Source: Alnus glutinosa
Lineage: Eukaryota; Streptophyta; Magnoliopsida; Fagales; Betulaceae
Reading direction: 5' to 3'
DNA length: 64,000 nucleotides
Assembly (NCBI RefSeq): GCF_958979055.1
Contig: NC_084891.1
Coordinates: 2,980,501 to 3,044,500 of the forward strand
Shown piece by piece: positions 11,373 to 21,944 of this stretch. The translations under genes were made by a program, and so were the position numbers. Numbering within the stretch: the first letter of the stretch is position 1; every line of letters begins with the position of its first letter. The notes below the pieces were generated by a model that was not told the origin of the DNA, did no database searches, and was given only the letters and a program-made list of their open reading frames with translations.

Positions 11373-11500
11373 TTTTTTTTTTTTTTTTTTGACCTTTTTA
11401 GTTCAGAAACCAAGCAAGGAAATGAAAATCTACTTGGCTCCCTCCCAACTCCTATACGTAGAGTTTAAAGATAAGATTGACTCTATTTTTATGCTTTAAG

Positions 11501-12234
11501 TTGTTTATTTTAAAATCAGAAAACAAAAGTAAAAAGGAGAATGATTTAAAACAAACCATGCTGCAAAAGTAATTAATAATGCAAAAGCAGAAGCCTTTAA
11601 AGAACTTTGGTGTAACACAAAGCTTTGTTGGTCACATTTCAATAATCTCTAGAAGCAACCTTTGTCTTTTTTCATCCATTTAAGTCATAACAATGGTATC
11701 CAAACACTCATAAATCAAAGCCTCGGTGAGGAGCCTTTCATGCTGGGGTGGTTGAAATCAAAAGTGAACTTCCTGTCACGGGAAATGAGGCAACGAAAAG
11801 CAACAAAGACAAATTAGGGTTATTGAGGGACTGAAATCTTCTAAAAATTGTTTCCGGATTGAATCTAATTTGGACAATTAATTAAGAGAAAACTACTACG
11901 TTGGAGTTTACTTGTTCGAGCAAGTTTTGAACTACTCACATTTGTCTAAATAATTGCGTCTCTTCGAAGCTCTCTCTTATTAGAACTCAGTTTTAAATCA
12001 CCACATATTCTAAAAGCTTGAACTGATAAGAATAGATGAATTCATTCATTTAATTTAGGAAAAACTTCATTTATAATTTTTGATCTTTCATCATTTTTTT
12101 CAATTAAATACTCAAATTTTAGAAAGTGGCAATTTAGGGTATTCATATTTCAATTTTTTTCAATTTCAACCATTCATTAAAATTTTTCGTTAAATCCTAC
12201 TAAAATTCTCAAAATAACTATCATTTTTTTTTTA
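11501..12234. other. AT-rich intergenic sequence
   Basis: I see no gene or structural RNA. Part of 11695-11770 resembles 10262-10345. Confidence 0.45.
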
Positions 12235-12829
12235 GGAAAAACTAAACTTTACACTCCAATGTTTCACGCCTTTTTCAATCTTACCTCCAAAGTGAATAAA
12301 TTTGCAATGGACCCCATCAAAGTTTCCTAATTTTGCAATGTAACCTATTTATTACTTAAATTAGTCATTTTTTTACCGAAATAGACCCACGTGTGACGCA
12401 CGTGGGTTTTTAAGAGCAATTCTTTCAGAAATATCTCTTAAAAAAACCATTTGTTTTAAAAAAAAATAATTAAAAAAAAAACGATTAAAAACCTCATTCG
12501 GCCGGCTTGGGGGTGGTGTTCATGGCCATGAGGGTGGCTTCCCAAAGCCACTCCCATTTGGCCATGGAGTGTTTCGGCCACCTCCTTTCATTTTTTTTTT
12601 TTTTAGAACAAAGAAAATTGATTTTTTTTAGGGATATTTCAAGAAGAATTGCTCTTAAAAACCCATGTGCGATTTTCCGTAAAAAATGACGAACTTAAAG
12701 TAACAGATGGATATGGATAACATTGAAAATTTGTAAAACTTGATTGGAGTGCATTACAATTTTTTTTTCACTTTGGAGACAATATTGAAAAAGGCGTGAA
12801 ACATTGTAGGTTAAAGTGTAGTTTTCCAT
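12235..12829. mobile_element. G-box foldback element, copy C
   Basis: The ends AAAACTAAACTTTACACTCC and the inverse of the right end, AAAACTACACTTTAACCTAC, continue as paired arms through TGTTTCACGCCTTTTTCAAT. ACCCACGTGTGACGCACGTGGG at 12385 gives two CACGTG boxes. The loop at about 12499-12595 is GC-rich and self-complementary, with GGGTGGCTTCCCAAAGCCACTCCC. It lies outside the tandem duplication, so it is an independent insertion of the family. Confidence 0.72.
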
Positions 12830-12944
12830 TTTTTTAGGAAAAAAAGATAAGAAAAAAAAAATTTCAAAGATTTAGGCTTTTTGTCAGAATTTAACAGAAT
12901 CTGTAAAAATATCTATGCCTGAATTTTTGAAAATTTTAATTAAG

Positions 12945-12975
<31 letters not shown>

Positions 12976-13170
12976 AAACAAGGGTATTTTAGAAATTTTA
13001 ATTTATATTCTAACACTCTTCCTTACGTATGGGCTTAAACTCTTTTTTAATGAGTGAAACCCAACACCTGAAACATTTAATTGAAATGAAATGTGAATGA
13101 AGAAGATAGGATTCGAACTCAAAACCTATGCTTTTAAACCATAATCAATTACTATTAATCTTGTCCCCAA
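12830..13170. other. AT-rich intergenic sequence
   Basis: Long A and T homopolymer runs, with no gene seen. Confidence 0.45.
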
Positions 13171-13271
13171 TGGGTAGTTCAATTCAATTGGCTGGGGACT
13201 ACGCCTCATAAAGCGGAGGTCACTAGTTAGAATTCTCCCTCCTCCTTATGTGGACATGTAAAAAAAAAAAA
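13171..13271 (+). mobile_element. Short tRNA-derived SINE-like element, copy 1
   Basis: A tRNA-like head (TAGTTCAATTCAATTGGCTGG resembling box A, and GGTCACTAGTTAGAATTCTCC resembling box B) is followed by ATGTGGACATGT and an A-run. Inverted relatives occur at 30685-30760 and 53323-53434. A true tRNA gene is excluded by the degenerate B box and the A-tail. Confidence 0.6.
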
Positions 13272-13834
13272 TACTATTAATCTTAAAAAAAATATATAAA
13301 AAAAAAAATTAACAATTTAATCTACATTCTAAAATTAAGGAAAATTAAAGATTGTCATCGAAATATTTAATTTTTTTTTTTTAAAAAAAAAAAAGGAATA
13401 AATAAGGCCCATTAAACGTAAACCCACCTAAAAAAAAAAAGTACCGAGTAGGAGCAGCAAATAAATTTGCTTTCATTTAATATTGTATTTATGAGATGTG
13501 AATTTTAAACCACTATCCATTTATTGGTCCTGGCTCCTGCATAGAGACTGGCCGAAGGGAACTCGTGAATCCGGATTGAAGTACCGACCTACAATTTCAA
13601 TCATTTATTTTACAAATTTAATGATTCAGGAACTGCTTGGATTCAACCATGTCAGTAACATTAAAAACAAAAAAATTAAAAATTAAAAAAAAAAAAAATT
13701 ATCTGGAGTAGTTTGGTAAAGAATTTTATTTATGAATTTTTTATTTGAATAATAATAAAAAATGATTGAAATAATATAAAGGTCAAAGCAAATTTGAATT
13801 TTTTTTTTTTTTTTTTTGTGATAAAAAAAGTTAT
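13272..13834. other. AT-rich intergenic sequence
   Basis: Long A/T tracts. A 62-codon open frame at 13498-13686 shows no recognisable feature and is not called. Confidence 0.45.
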
Positions 13835-13837
13835 TTA

Positions 13838-14479
13838 TGCTCCGTTTATTTCGACGTAAAATGATTTCTGGAAAATGATTTCGGCATTTTTCGGTGTTTG
13901 GTTGGGGCGAAAATAATGGTCAACGAAAATCATTTTCGGTTTGACTGTAAAAGCTTCTTTAATTTTCGGAAAACGATTTACGGTTTTAAAAATCGTAAAT
14001 CGTTTTCCGAAATTAAGCTCTTCGTCCTTACACGCATGTTTGATATCCGATCGTCAGAATTTAGCAATTGTCGGTCGTCGGGATCTGGTCGGCCCCGGAG
14101 TCCGACAACATCCGATCGCCGGAACCTGCCAGAATCAGGCCACCAGAATTCTGCCGGAGACCAAATTCCCGCCAGAATATTACCGGATTCCGGCCAAGGC
14201 GGCCAGATCCGGCCGGATCTGGCCAAACAGCCAGGATCCGGAAGATTCCGGCCTGAATCCAGCCATTTTGGCCAGATCCGGTCAAACTTTTTCGCCGGAA
14301 TCCGGCAACGGCGACCGGATGTTGCCGGATTCCGGTGACAATTACCAAACTCTTATTTTTGCATTTCGAAATTTTTTCGTGCGAACCAAACACCGAAAAA
14401 TATTTTCGAGAAAATCATTTTTCCTGAAAATGATTTCATTTTACTACGGAAATCGTTTTACATCGAAACAAACGGAGCA
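13838..14479. mobile_element. TTA-flanked MITE, copy 1
   Basis: The ends TGCTCCGTTTATTTCGACGT and the inverse of the right end, TGCTCCGTTTGTTTCGATGT, are long terminal inverted repeats. TTA lies directly outside both ends (13835-13837 and 14480-14482), the 3-bp duplication typical of PIF/Harbinger (Tourist-like) elements. The middle (about 14040-14330) is GC-rich and built from many GATCCGG, CCGGATCC and GCCGGAAT-like words, so frames open through it on both strands. I regard those frames as artefacts of composition. Confidence 0.82.
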
Positions 14480-14482
14480 TTA

Positions 14483-14789
14483 GTAACAATTTTGAAAAGA
14501 GAATGACTTTTTTTTTTTTTTATTTTTGGGAAGTTTAAAGAACTTAATGAATGGCGGAGTCTCCCTTAAGAGCATCTCTAACAGAATAGATAAATAGTTT
14601 ATAATAGTTAAATTTGATTATTATGAGTTTTTATTCTTCTGGTGTGAATAGTAGATATACTTTAGAACGTCAGCTGGCTCTTGATTCTATTTCTTTCCCC
14701 CTATTTTGGAAAAATCAGCATCCATTCAAAACCACTGCAAAGCACTAGAGCAAACAGCAAAGTAGTTACTAAGCAAAATAAATAAGTAA
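14483..14789. other. AT-rich sequence with a partial MITE end
   Basis: AAGAGCATCTCTAACAG at about 14571 resembles the ends of the widespread GAGCATCTC MITE type, but no matching right end is clear. I see nothing else. Confidence 0.4.
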
Positions 14790-14960
14790 TGTAACGACCC
14801 ACCCCAACGATATAATATTGTTCGTTTTTTATTTCTCTAAACTAGACTTTTTTGGAGGTTATCCATTTCGGTACTACTCTAGCGGAAGCATGCTTAACTG
14901 AGGAGTTCTGATAAATTCATGGTCATCACGGCTTTAAACTATAAAAAAAATTTGAGAGAA
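14790..14960. repeat. Diverged relative of the 20157 solo LTR
   Basis: It starts TGTAACGACCCACCCCAACG and shares GAAGCA-GCTTAACTG-GGAGTTCTGATA and CATCACGGCTTTAAA with the element at 20157-20378. The right end is not recognisable and no target duplication is seen, so this is a partial or decayed copy. Confidence 0.65.
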
Positions 14961-15737
14961 TAAAATTTCATACGAGACTACTAAGAATAAAATCTAGGTA
15001 AATTTCAAGAATAATGATTTCCTTACAAGTCCCACACAACCCCTAGACATATTGGACGGGACTAACATGTATGAGTTATGTGGGAGAGATCGTAAATGAA
15101 TCACTCTCCAAATTTCAGACGAGAAAAGCAAAAACTCTCAATAGATTTTAGGTTTTTATTGGATTGTCCTACATTTTTTTTTTTTTCACCTTGATATACT
15201 TATTTCCCCAACTTGTTTCTTGTACTAGAAAATTACTAAAGGAAGCCAACCCATTATGAGTAGATGAATTGAGTAGCCAGACTCAATTAAGGCTCAAGAG
15301 TGCAGTGTTAGGTCCTGTATTTTTGGCCTTACCAACTGCATTCTTAGGCTTCACCTACTATATTTAATTATTTATATTTCTACACAATCATAGAAATCAA
15401 TTCTGACACATGACAAACTTCATTGTATTTACTGTCAGCTGATCAAATGCCCGTGCTCCTTCCTCAAGTGTTGGCCAAAAATAAATATAGTGAGACAAAC
15501 AAGAGGTACTCACTACTAATGAGGGACACAAATTTTTTAGGAATTAGTGTCTTAAAGTGACATGTATTCTTAGTACGTGAGAATTATATATTTTTTTAAT
15601 AACATGTCCTTAGAGAATAATTACAATGTAAAACCAGTATTTTTTTTTTTTAGGTCATTGTGAAAGAGTTTGATGAAATTACCTTTAACCAATTATCTGA
15701 AGTTAACGAGTAATGTTATAAACTATATTTTCATTTA
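14961..15737. other. Intergenic sequence
   Basis: I see no gene, RNA or clear repeat boundary. Composition is AT-rich with several homopolymer runs. Confidence 0.4.
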
Positions 15738-15745
15738 ACTACTAT

Positions 15746-17972
15746 CAAGGATGTAATCGAGCCGAGCCGGGCCGAGCTTTGAATTTTCAGGACTGACTCG
15801 TTTATGAAGGTTCCTAATCGAGCCGAGCTCGAGCTCAAGCCGAGCTCGAGCCGGGCTAAGAAATGCTTGTCCGAGCTCGGCTTGCTAGGAGTTTAGCCTA
15901 ACTCGAACTCGAGCTCGAGCTCGTTTGAAAACAATTAGTCGAGTTGAGCAGGGTACTCGACAGGCTCGACTCGACTCGACTCGAGCTTGAAGCATTCCAC
16001 AGCGTGTAGCCTCAAGATTGAAGCCAACAATGTTCTGGATAGGGTGCGCATACTAGACACGCAACGCCAGCTCCAAATGGCCGGACCTCCTCCTTGGCTT
16101 CACCCTCTTCTTCTTTTTCCTCGCCACCAGGAGCTCTCTCTCATTTTCTAGGTCTGCATATCTCTCCCTCTCTCTCAGTTTGCATCTCTCTTAGTGTGGA
16201 GAAGAAGGTAAAGGTCACCTGGGGATGGTAGGTATATGGCGTGAAGAAGAAAGAAAATAGAAGATAGAAGACGTTTGTAGAAGAGAGAACAGGTGGAAGA
16301 AGAAAAGCAGTAGCGTGAAAATACAGAGACGCGTGAATCGAAGCAGTATGTGGAGTGGAGCTCGAAAAGTCAGAGAAGTGACAAGGTGAATCAAAGACGC
16401 GTGAAGCAATATGTGGACTAATTGTCTGTATCGAGTATATTGTCCTTGTGGTAAAACCTGGTAAGTAGGCCATAGGATAAGTAGATATGTTGAACGTCAT
16501 GGGCTGAACCTTACCAATGCAATCCTACCATCGATGTGTAAAACAAAAAATGTACAATTGAGAGTAGGTGAAAAATAAGCTCTACTAGTCCCACGTGAAT
16601 GAGTCAGATTTTTCCCAAAAACAAGGTGGTAGGTGTATTAGGTGTGTGACGTTTTCAAATATGAAAGTAAAACATCTGAATCCAACGGTTGAAAATAAAG
16701 TGAAAAACTGGAAAAAAAAAAAAAAAAAAAATTGAAATGTTGGACGGTTAGGATTTGCTTATATTAATCCAACAGTTAAGATTCATCATATTAAAAACTA
16801 AAAATACTATATGCAATATATATATATATATATATAGACTAGTATATTAATATGTCAACAATTAATCCATTTTAATTAAAATAATCAACAATTAATCAAC
16901 TAATCAATAACTTAGTAATTATAATACATAATGTAAATATAATGTTGCTTAGAAGAAGAAAAAAAAATCTAATTGACATTAATATGTTAATATACACTAA
17001 CACCTTAATTCTTAGCATATAATTATATAATTAAACATGTTATGGCTTGTTATTAATATTAGCTATTTAGTTATATAGAAAGTATTTACTATTTAGTAAC
17101 TATTCAATATAGCTATATAGTTATATATATTTAATTAGTTAACAACTTAAGTACTTAACCATTTGTCATAATGTTTCATATAAACCAATATTTGTGTAAC
17201 TTATGTTAATTAAATTACCTTTTTTAAAAAAACAAAAAATTGTTAACTTACTTTGTAATACTAAATTAGTATATATTAACTAACTAGTTTGTATATTAAT
17301 ACTAATATATGCACACATACATACATATATTCATATATATAATATACATAAAAATATGTTAAGTAACCTACGACTTTTTTTTTTTAATCAAATTAACATG
17401 TAGTTAATTATGCTTAGTTAGTAACTTAATATATATTTTATTAACATAGTATTAACCTTCCGTAGTAATACTAAGTTAGTATATATTAATTAACTAGTTA
17501 GTATGTTAATACTAACACACACACACACATATATAATATACATAAAAATATTGAGTAACCTATAGTTAATTATGTTTATTTAGTATATGTTAATTAACTA
17601 GATAATATGTTAGTTTATGAACTAACTAGTTAGTAAGTTAGATAATACACGCATATTACTCAATTACTAATACACATACTTAAATGTATATAATTCATTT
17701 TGATTAACATATTCAAATATATTAAATGAGCTAGCTAGGCTCGCAAGCCCATAGACGAGTCGGGCGAGCGGGTTAAGTCGAGTTTTAAACGAGCTAGGCT
17801 CGTGAGCCCCTATCGAGTTTTATCGAGCGAGTCGGGTATGTATCACTTACTAATCGAGCGGATTTTAACAATAACGAGCAGGTTTGTACAGTACCGAGCT
17901 CGAGTTCGGATCGAGTTTAACCGGGCGGGTATCGAGCGAGTTGTCGGACGGACTGGCTTATTTACATCCCTA
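15746..17972. mobile_element. Non-autonomous hAT-like element, 2.2 kb
   Basis: Flanking ACTACTAT at 15738-15745 and 17973-17980 is a perfect 8-bp target duplication. The ends CAAGGATGTAATCGAGCC and the inverse of the right end, TAGGGATGTAAATAAGCC, form terminal inverted repeats. Both subterminal regions are packed with CGAGC, GAGCTCG and GAGCCG words (15755-15985 and 17735-17930), as in hAT elements whose transposase binds subterminal repeats. No transposase is encoded. The interior has an AT-rich part (about 16740-17730) with repeats such as TTAGTATATATTAA, and a GC-balanced part at 16000-16500 that may be captured sequence. If the duplication is read as 9 bp (AACTACTAT), a Mutator-type origin is possible. 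Confidence 0.78.
16010..16152 (+). pseudogene. Possible captured gene fragment inside the hAT-like element
   Basis: Composition shifts abruptly from subterminal repeats to a balanced stretch that reads open on the plus strand from about 16010 to a TAG at 16150, including VLDRVRILDTQRQLQMAG. It has no obvious start. It could be an exon picked up by the transposon; I do not recognise the source, and chance is not excluded. CT-rich sequence follows at 16150-16195. Confidence 0.3.
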
Positions 17973-17980
17973 ACTACTAT

Positions 17981-18679
17981 CACACCCTACTGATGTGATA
18001 ATGTCAATCATTGTTAAAAATAAAATAATAAACAATTTAAGGCTTGTTTGTTTGGATGTACGATTTTATTATTATTATTATTATTATTTACTATATTCAA
18101 AATTGTGAATACGAGAAAATTTGTTTTTTAAAATTATGTTTGGATGGTTTAAAGAATCTGAAACAAAATTGAAAAAAAAAAAAAAAAAAAAAAAAAAGAT
18201 GTTTGGGAATGTGAATTGAATTGAATATAATTGGAAAAAATATATATAAATGAAAATAAAAAAACTATTATTGTAAAACTAAAAAACTGAAAGAGAACAA
18301 AAATATATATATTGGGAGCCACCCCCAAAACCGCTCTCAGCCACCCCCAGACAGCTGGGGGTGGTCCGGCCACCACCCCTAGGTTATTTTATTTTATTTT
18401 TTTAATGATTTTTTTGAGAAAAGTACGCATATCTCCCTTAAACTACCAGTCAATTTTCAATATGCCAGAAACTACCAATTGTGTCAATGTCCCCCCTCAA
18501 ACTACCAAACAATGTAAATGTCTTCCTAAGACTAACAAAAAGACAAAAATGACCCAAATTTTTTTTTCAATAAGACATAAATATCTGTATAAATTCGAAA
18601 AAAAAAAAATTTAAAAGACAATTTTTTTTTTCTAAAAAAAAAATAAAAAATTGAAGAATAAACGAAAAAGAAAGAAAAT
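17981..18679. repeat. AT-rich palindromic sequence with a GC hairpin
   Basis: Long A runs surround a GC-rich patch at 18316-18385 in which CCACCCCCAGACAGCTGGGGGTGG is self-complementary. A left end GCTTGTTTGTTTGGATGTACG at about 18042 looks like a MITE terminus, but the right end is unclear. The 18413-18560 part repeats the word AAACTACCA three times. No gene is seen. Confidence 0.45.
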
Positions 18680-19448
18680 TAAAAACTAAAAGAAAGCTGC
18701 TCGCCACTTTTTGTGCATTGTTTAAATTCTTCCATAGAGGCATCCGCATATGCAAAAATTTTATTAGGATGATCAAAAAGTCCCTCAAAGATCACAGCAT
18801 TTCTCCTAAGCCATAACCGACGTGCAATAGCAGCAAACATTTCTGGAAAATTCCATTTGTAGTGCCTAACCAAATTAGGCGATCCTGTGGGAGGCTCGGA
18901 CTTAATGGCATGTGAGCTATCACCCGTGCATCCTCCGGATTAAAAACTTCATGAATAAGTGGGAGATTCCAGGCCTTCGTCTCTTGGTCAATTAGTGCAT
19001 TCACCCGAGTGACTCCTAGTAGCATGCCGTGTGTTGACTAGACCGTATAGGAGGTGAGGGTGGGGAGCCACCTATCCCCCCAAATTTTGATACTAGACTC
19101 GTTCCCCACCCTCCAAACAAGTCCTTGTTGTAGTAAGTCTATGGAAGAGAAGATACTTCTCCAGGCAAACGAAGGATGATTACCAAGAGAAGCTTCCAAA
19201 AAAGATGAATTTGGAAAATATTTAGCTTTAAGTATACAGCCCGTAAGAGAGGAGGGGTTCTGAATAAGTCTCCACCCTTGCTTTGCGAGGAGCGCCTTGT
19301 TAAAACATGTAAGATCCCTGAACCCAAGCCTTCCCCTATTTTTTGATCTTCCCAACTCATCCAATTAATCCTTGATGAGTTTGCCATATGACTCCACCAG
19401 AATAGCTGCGTCATGCCATTGAGGTCCTTACAAAGAGTAACCGACAGC

Positions 19449-19715
19449 TAGGCTTGGCAATTCGGGTTGTCGTATCAACCCGTTTAACTAATTTGGTAAA
19501 CAATGTGTCATTAATGCATCATAAATATGTCATAAACGAATTGATGGGTCATAAACGTGTCATTAACAGGTTGGTGAGTCATAAGCGGGTTATTAACGAG
19601 TCACAAACGTGTCGTAAACGGGTTGACGAGTCACAAACAGGTTATTGCTTAAACCCTATATATTCGTGTCGTGTTCGTGCCAGATTCATGGGTCGTGTCA
19701 AAATTGTCAAGCCTA
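19449..19715. mobile_element. Small hAT-like MITE with 8-bp target duplication
   Basis: The ends TAGGCTTGGCAATT and the inverse of the right end, TAGGCTTGACAATT, match at 13 of 14 positions. The flanks CCGACAGC (19441-19448) and TCGACAGC (19716-19723) are an 8-bp duplication with one difference. The interior repeats a word of the form GTCATAAACGGGTT. It interrupts the LINE frame, and the LINE frame resumes on either side when it is ignored. Confidence 0.85.
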
Positions 19716-20156
19716 TCGACAGCATAAAAACACTCATGCTGTAAGTTGGCACCACCTGAACTACTGCCTTAAATAGCACTTCTTTGCCTGCTTGAGAAAT
19801 GAATTTCACTTTCCAATTGGTTAACTTCTGCCCCACCTTCTCCTTTATACTCCTAAAAGTTTGAGCTTTGGACTTACCAATCAAAGCAGGCAACCCAAGG
19901 AAGGTATCGAATCTGTGAGCTTCTGTCAAGCCCGAAAGCCTAAGGATCTCTTCTCTTCGTGTCTGGCTAGTATTACGGCTAAAGAATATGGAAGTCTTCA
20001 ACAAATAAGTTTCTGTCCAGACTCTACCTCATAAGTCCCCAAGATTCTCAAAAGTCTATGCCATTCCATAGAGTTTGATTTGCAGAAAAGGATGTTGTCA
20101 TCTACAAAGAATAGGTGGCTGATCCATGGGCCATTTGGGGATGTGGGCACACCTAT

Positions 20157-20378
20157 TGTAACGACCCACCCCCAATGACACAATATTGTCCGCTTTTGGC
20201 TCCCCAAATCAAACTTCCCAAGAGGTCACTCATCCTGGGATTGCTCTCGTAGAAGCACGCTTAACTGCGGAGTTCTGATAGGTTCACGACCATCACGGCT
20301 TTAAAACGCGTTGTGTCATAAAGGGTGCATTTATACATATAAACACATCCTCATTCCCAGGCGATGTGGGACGTCACA
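20157..20378. mobile_element. 222-bp solo LTR (TRIM-like) with 5-bp target duplication
   Basis: It begins TGTAACGACCCACCC and ends GGGACGTCACA, and is flanked by CCTAT on both sides (20152-20156 and 20379-20383). The size and TG/CA ends fit a small LTR of a TRIM-type retrotransposon. It has no coding capacity. It lies inside the minus-strand LINE fragment. A decayed relative is at 14790. Confidence 0.85.
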
Positions 20379-20970
20379 CCTATAATGACTTCTTTGCTCT
20401 CAGCTTGTGATAGGAGTGAACTGGGGACCACAACACAAAGCAAACAGATGTATAGGGAGATTGGATCTCCTTGGTGGATACCCCTTGTAGGCCGGATGTT
20501 ACCCACTAGACAACCATTGACCACTATAGAGTAATTCACTGATTTCACACAAGCCATAACTAGCGGTGCCCATTTAGCAACAAAACCCATCCTTAACATG
20601 GCAGCCTCCAAGAAACTCCATTCAACCCTGTCCTATGCCTTACTCATGTCAAGTTTAAGGCTCATAAATCCAACCCTGCTCTACATACGAGTTTGCATTG
20701 AATATAAATACATAGTCTTATAGGCAGTTAAGACATTGTCAGTGATTAAATGGCCTTGAATAAAAGCACTATATGTGGGGGAAATTATATTAGGCAGTAG
20801 TGTTTTTAGCCTATTAGCCAAAACTTTCGAAATTAGCTTGTAAGTGACATTGCACAAACTAATAGTCCTAAAATCAGTAAAATTTTCATGGGAGGCTTTT
20901 TCTGGGATAAGGACTATGTGGGTTTTGTTTATGGAGACATCTAACTCTTCTGTTCTTCTTCTAAACATGT

Positions 20971-21693
20971 TTCCAATATTTTTCTATTTTAATTTACATT
21001 TCATATTTTATCACAAAACATCCATATATGTTTGCCTAGTTGTTTGAAAAGTATGTAAAGTATGTTCAGATTTTGATTTGAAAAGAGTTATGATATTATA
21101 GAAGTTGACAACCGTTTTCAATGGGGTCTACATTTTAAAAGTGTTGTTTTGGGGGTTTATCAAACGAAATTGTCTGGAAATTTTTTAGCGTTTAATATTT
21201 TTATTTATTTTTTAGTATAGATGCACGCTTCTCAATTATAAAAAAAAAATAAAATAAAAATAAATAGAGAGATGACCACATAGTCACTCCCTCGCCTTCC
21301 TTGGAGGTGGCCAAGCGGCCACATCTCTTTCTCCACACTTGAAGATATAAACACGTGTTTTTAAAACTACTCTTGCAAGAAATTATAATAAGTTTTCTAA
21401 AATGTGTGTATTTTTATTGTTTGAAAAGTGTCTTGTATTTTATTTTCTCAAGTGTTTTATTTGGTAACTATTTTCTAAAATATGTACTTTTATATTGAAA
21501 AGATAAAAGATTTTTCAAAATATTTATCACACAACCCTAATTTGATACCTTAAGACTGTTTTTAGCAATTTTGTTTGGAATCCATCGAACAGTAAATCAA
21601 TGATTCTTTACATTGACTGAAGTTACTGTATGAATCGAACCTCTTTTTCTCTTCTCATGCAACTAAAGTCACTTATCCCAAAGAAGAGAGTAA

Positions 21694-21695
<2 letters not shown>
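20971..21695. other. AT-rich intergenic sequence
   Basis: No gene is seen. A short GC-rich inverted repeat, GGAGGTGGCCAAGCGGCCACATC, lies at about 21302-21325 and resembles the hairpin cassette found in several MITEs of the window. Confidence 0.45.

Positions 21696-21790
<95 letters not shown>
21696..21790. repeat. (AT)n(CA)n compound microsatellite
   Basis: About 32 AT units are followed by about 14 CA units. It ends 20 bp before the LINE target duplication. Confidence 0.97.
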
Positions 21791-21792
<2 letters not shown>

Positions 21793-21944
21793 ATTGATTG
21801 ACATATAATTTAATAATTTAATGGATGAGGTACCCCTTACAGAGAGTAAAAAATTCTCTGACGGTCTAGTCTCCTTCTGGGCACCGATGTAGGAGTTTTT
21901 CGGGCCTTGTTCTTTCTGTTTCATCCTTCTCGTGGCAAAGGAGA

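Larger units (their letters stand above)
10436..11500. repeat. Tandem duplication, copy 2
   Basis: It matches 8780-9925 in order and orientation. It differs by a long (AT)n run at 10569-10638 at the point where copy 1 has ordinary sequence, and by an added stretch at 10639-10720. Similarity near 11695-11740 to 10262-10300 suggests the unit is longer than the conserved core. Confidence 0.8.
18680..20970 (-). pseudogene. Decayed LINE (L1-type) ORF2 fragment, interrupted twice
   Basis: On the minus strand, pieces of a plant LINE reverse transcriptase follow in order: the region after the endonuclease (from 20968), a motif with RGIHQGDP (about 20480), the catalytic FVDD box (about 20110), FLGLPALIGK (about 19890), FRDLTCFNKALLAKQGW (about 19300), WRVGNESSIKIWGDRW (about 19090) and LWLRRNAVIFEG (about 18810). 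The endonuclease and ORF1 are missing at the 5' end. Relative to the plus-strand LINE at 21824, about 390 bp including the zinc-binding region is deleted between 18880 and 18900. Two later insertions sit at 19449-19715 and 20157-20378. It is non-functional. Confidence 0.9.

Noticed and set aside
13898..14483. Overlapping frames of 146 and 180 codons on the plus strand and others on the minus strand
   Set aside because: They fall entirely within a TTA-flanked MITE whose GC-rich repeats lack stops in several frames on both strands.
16141..16500. 119-codon minus-strand frame
   Set aside because: It is low-complexity Ser/Phe/Thr-rich sequence opposite a CT/GA-rich tract in a transposon, with no motif.
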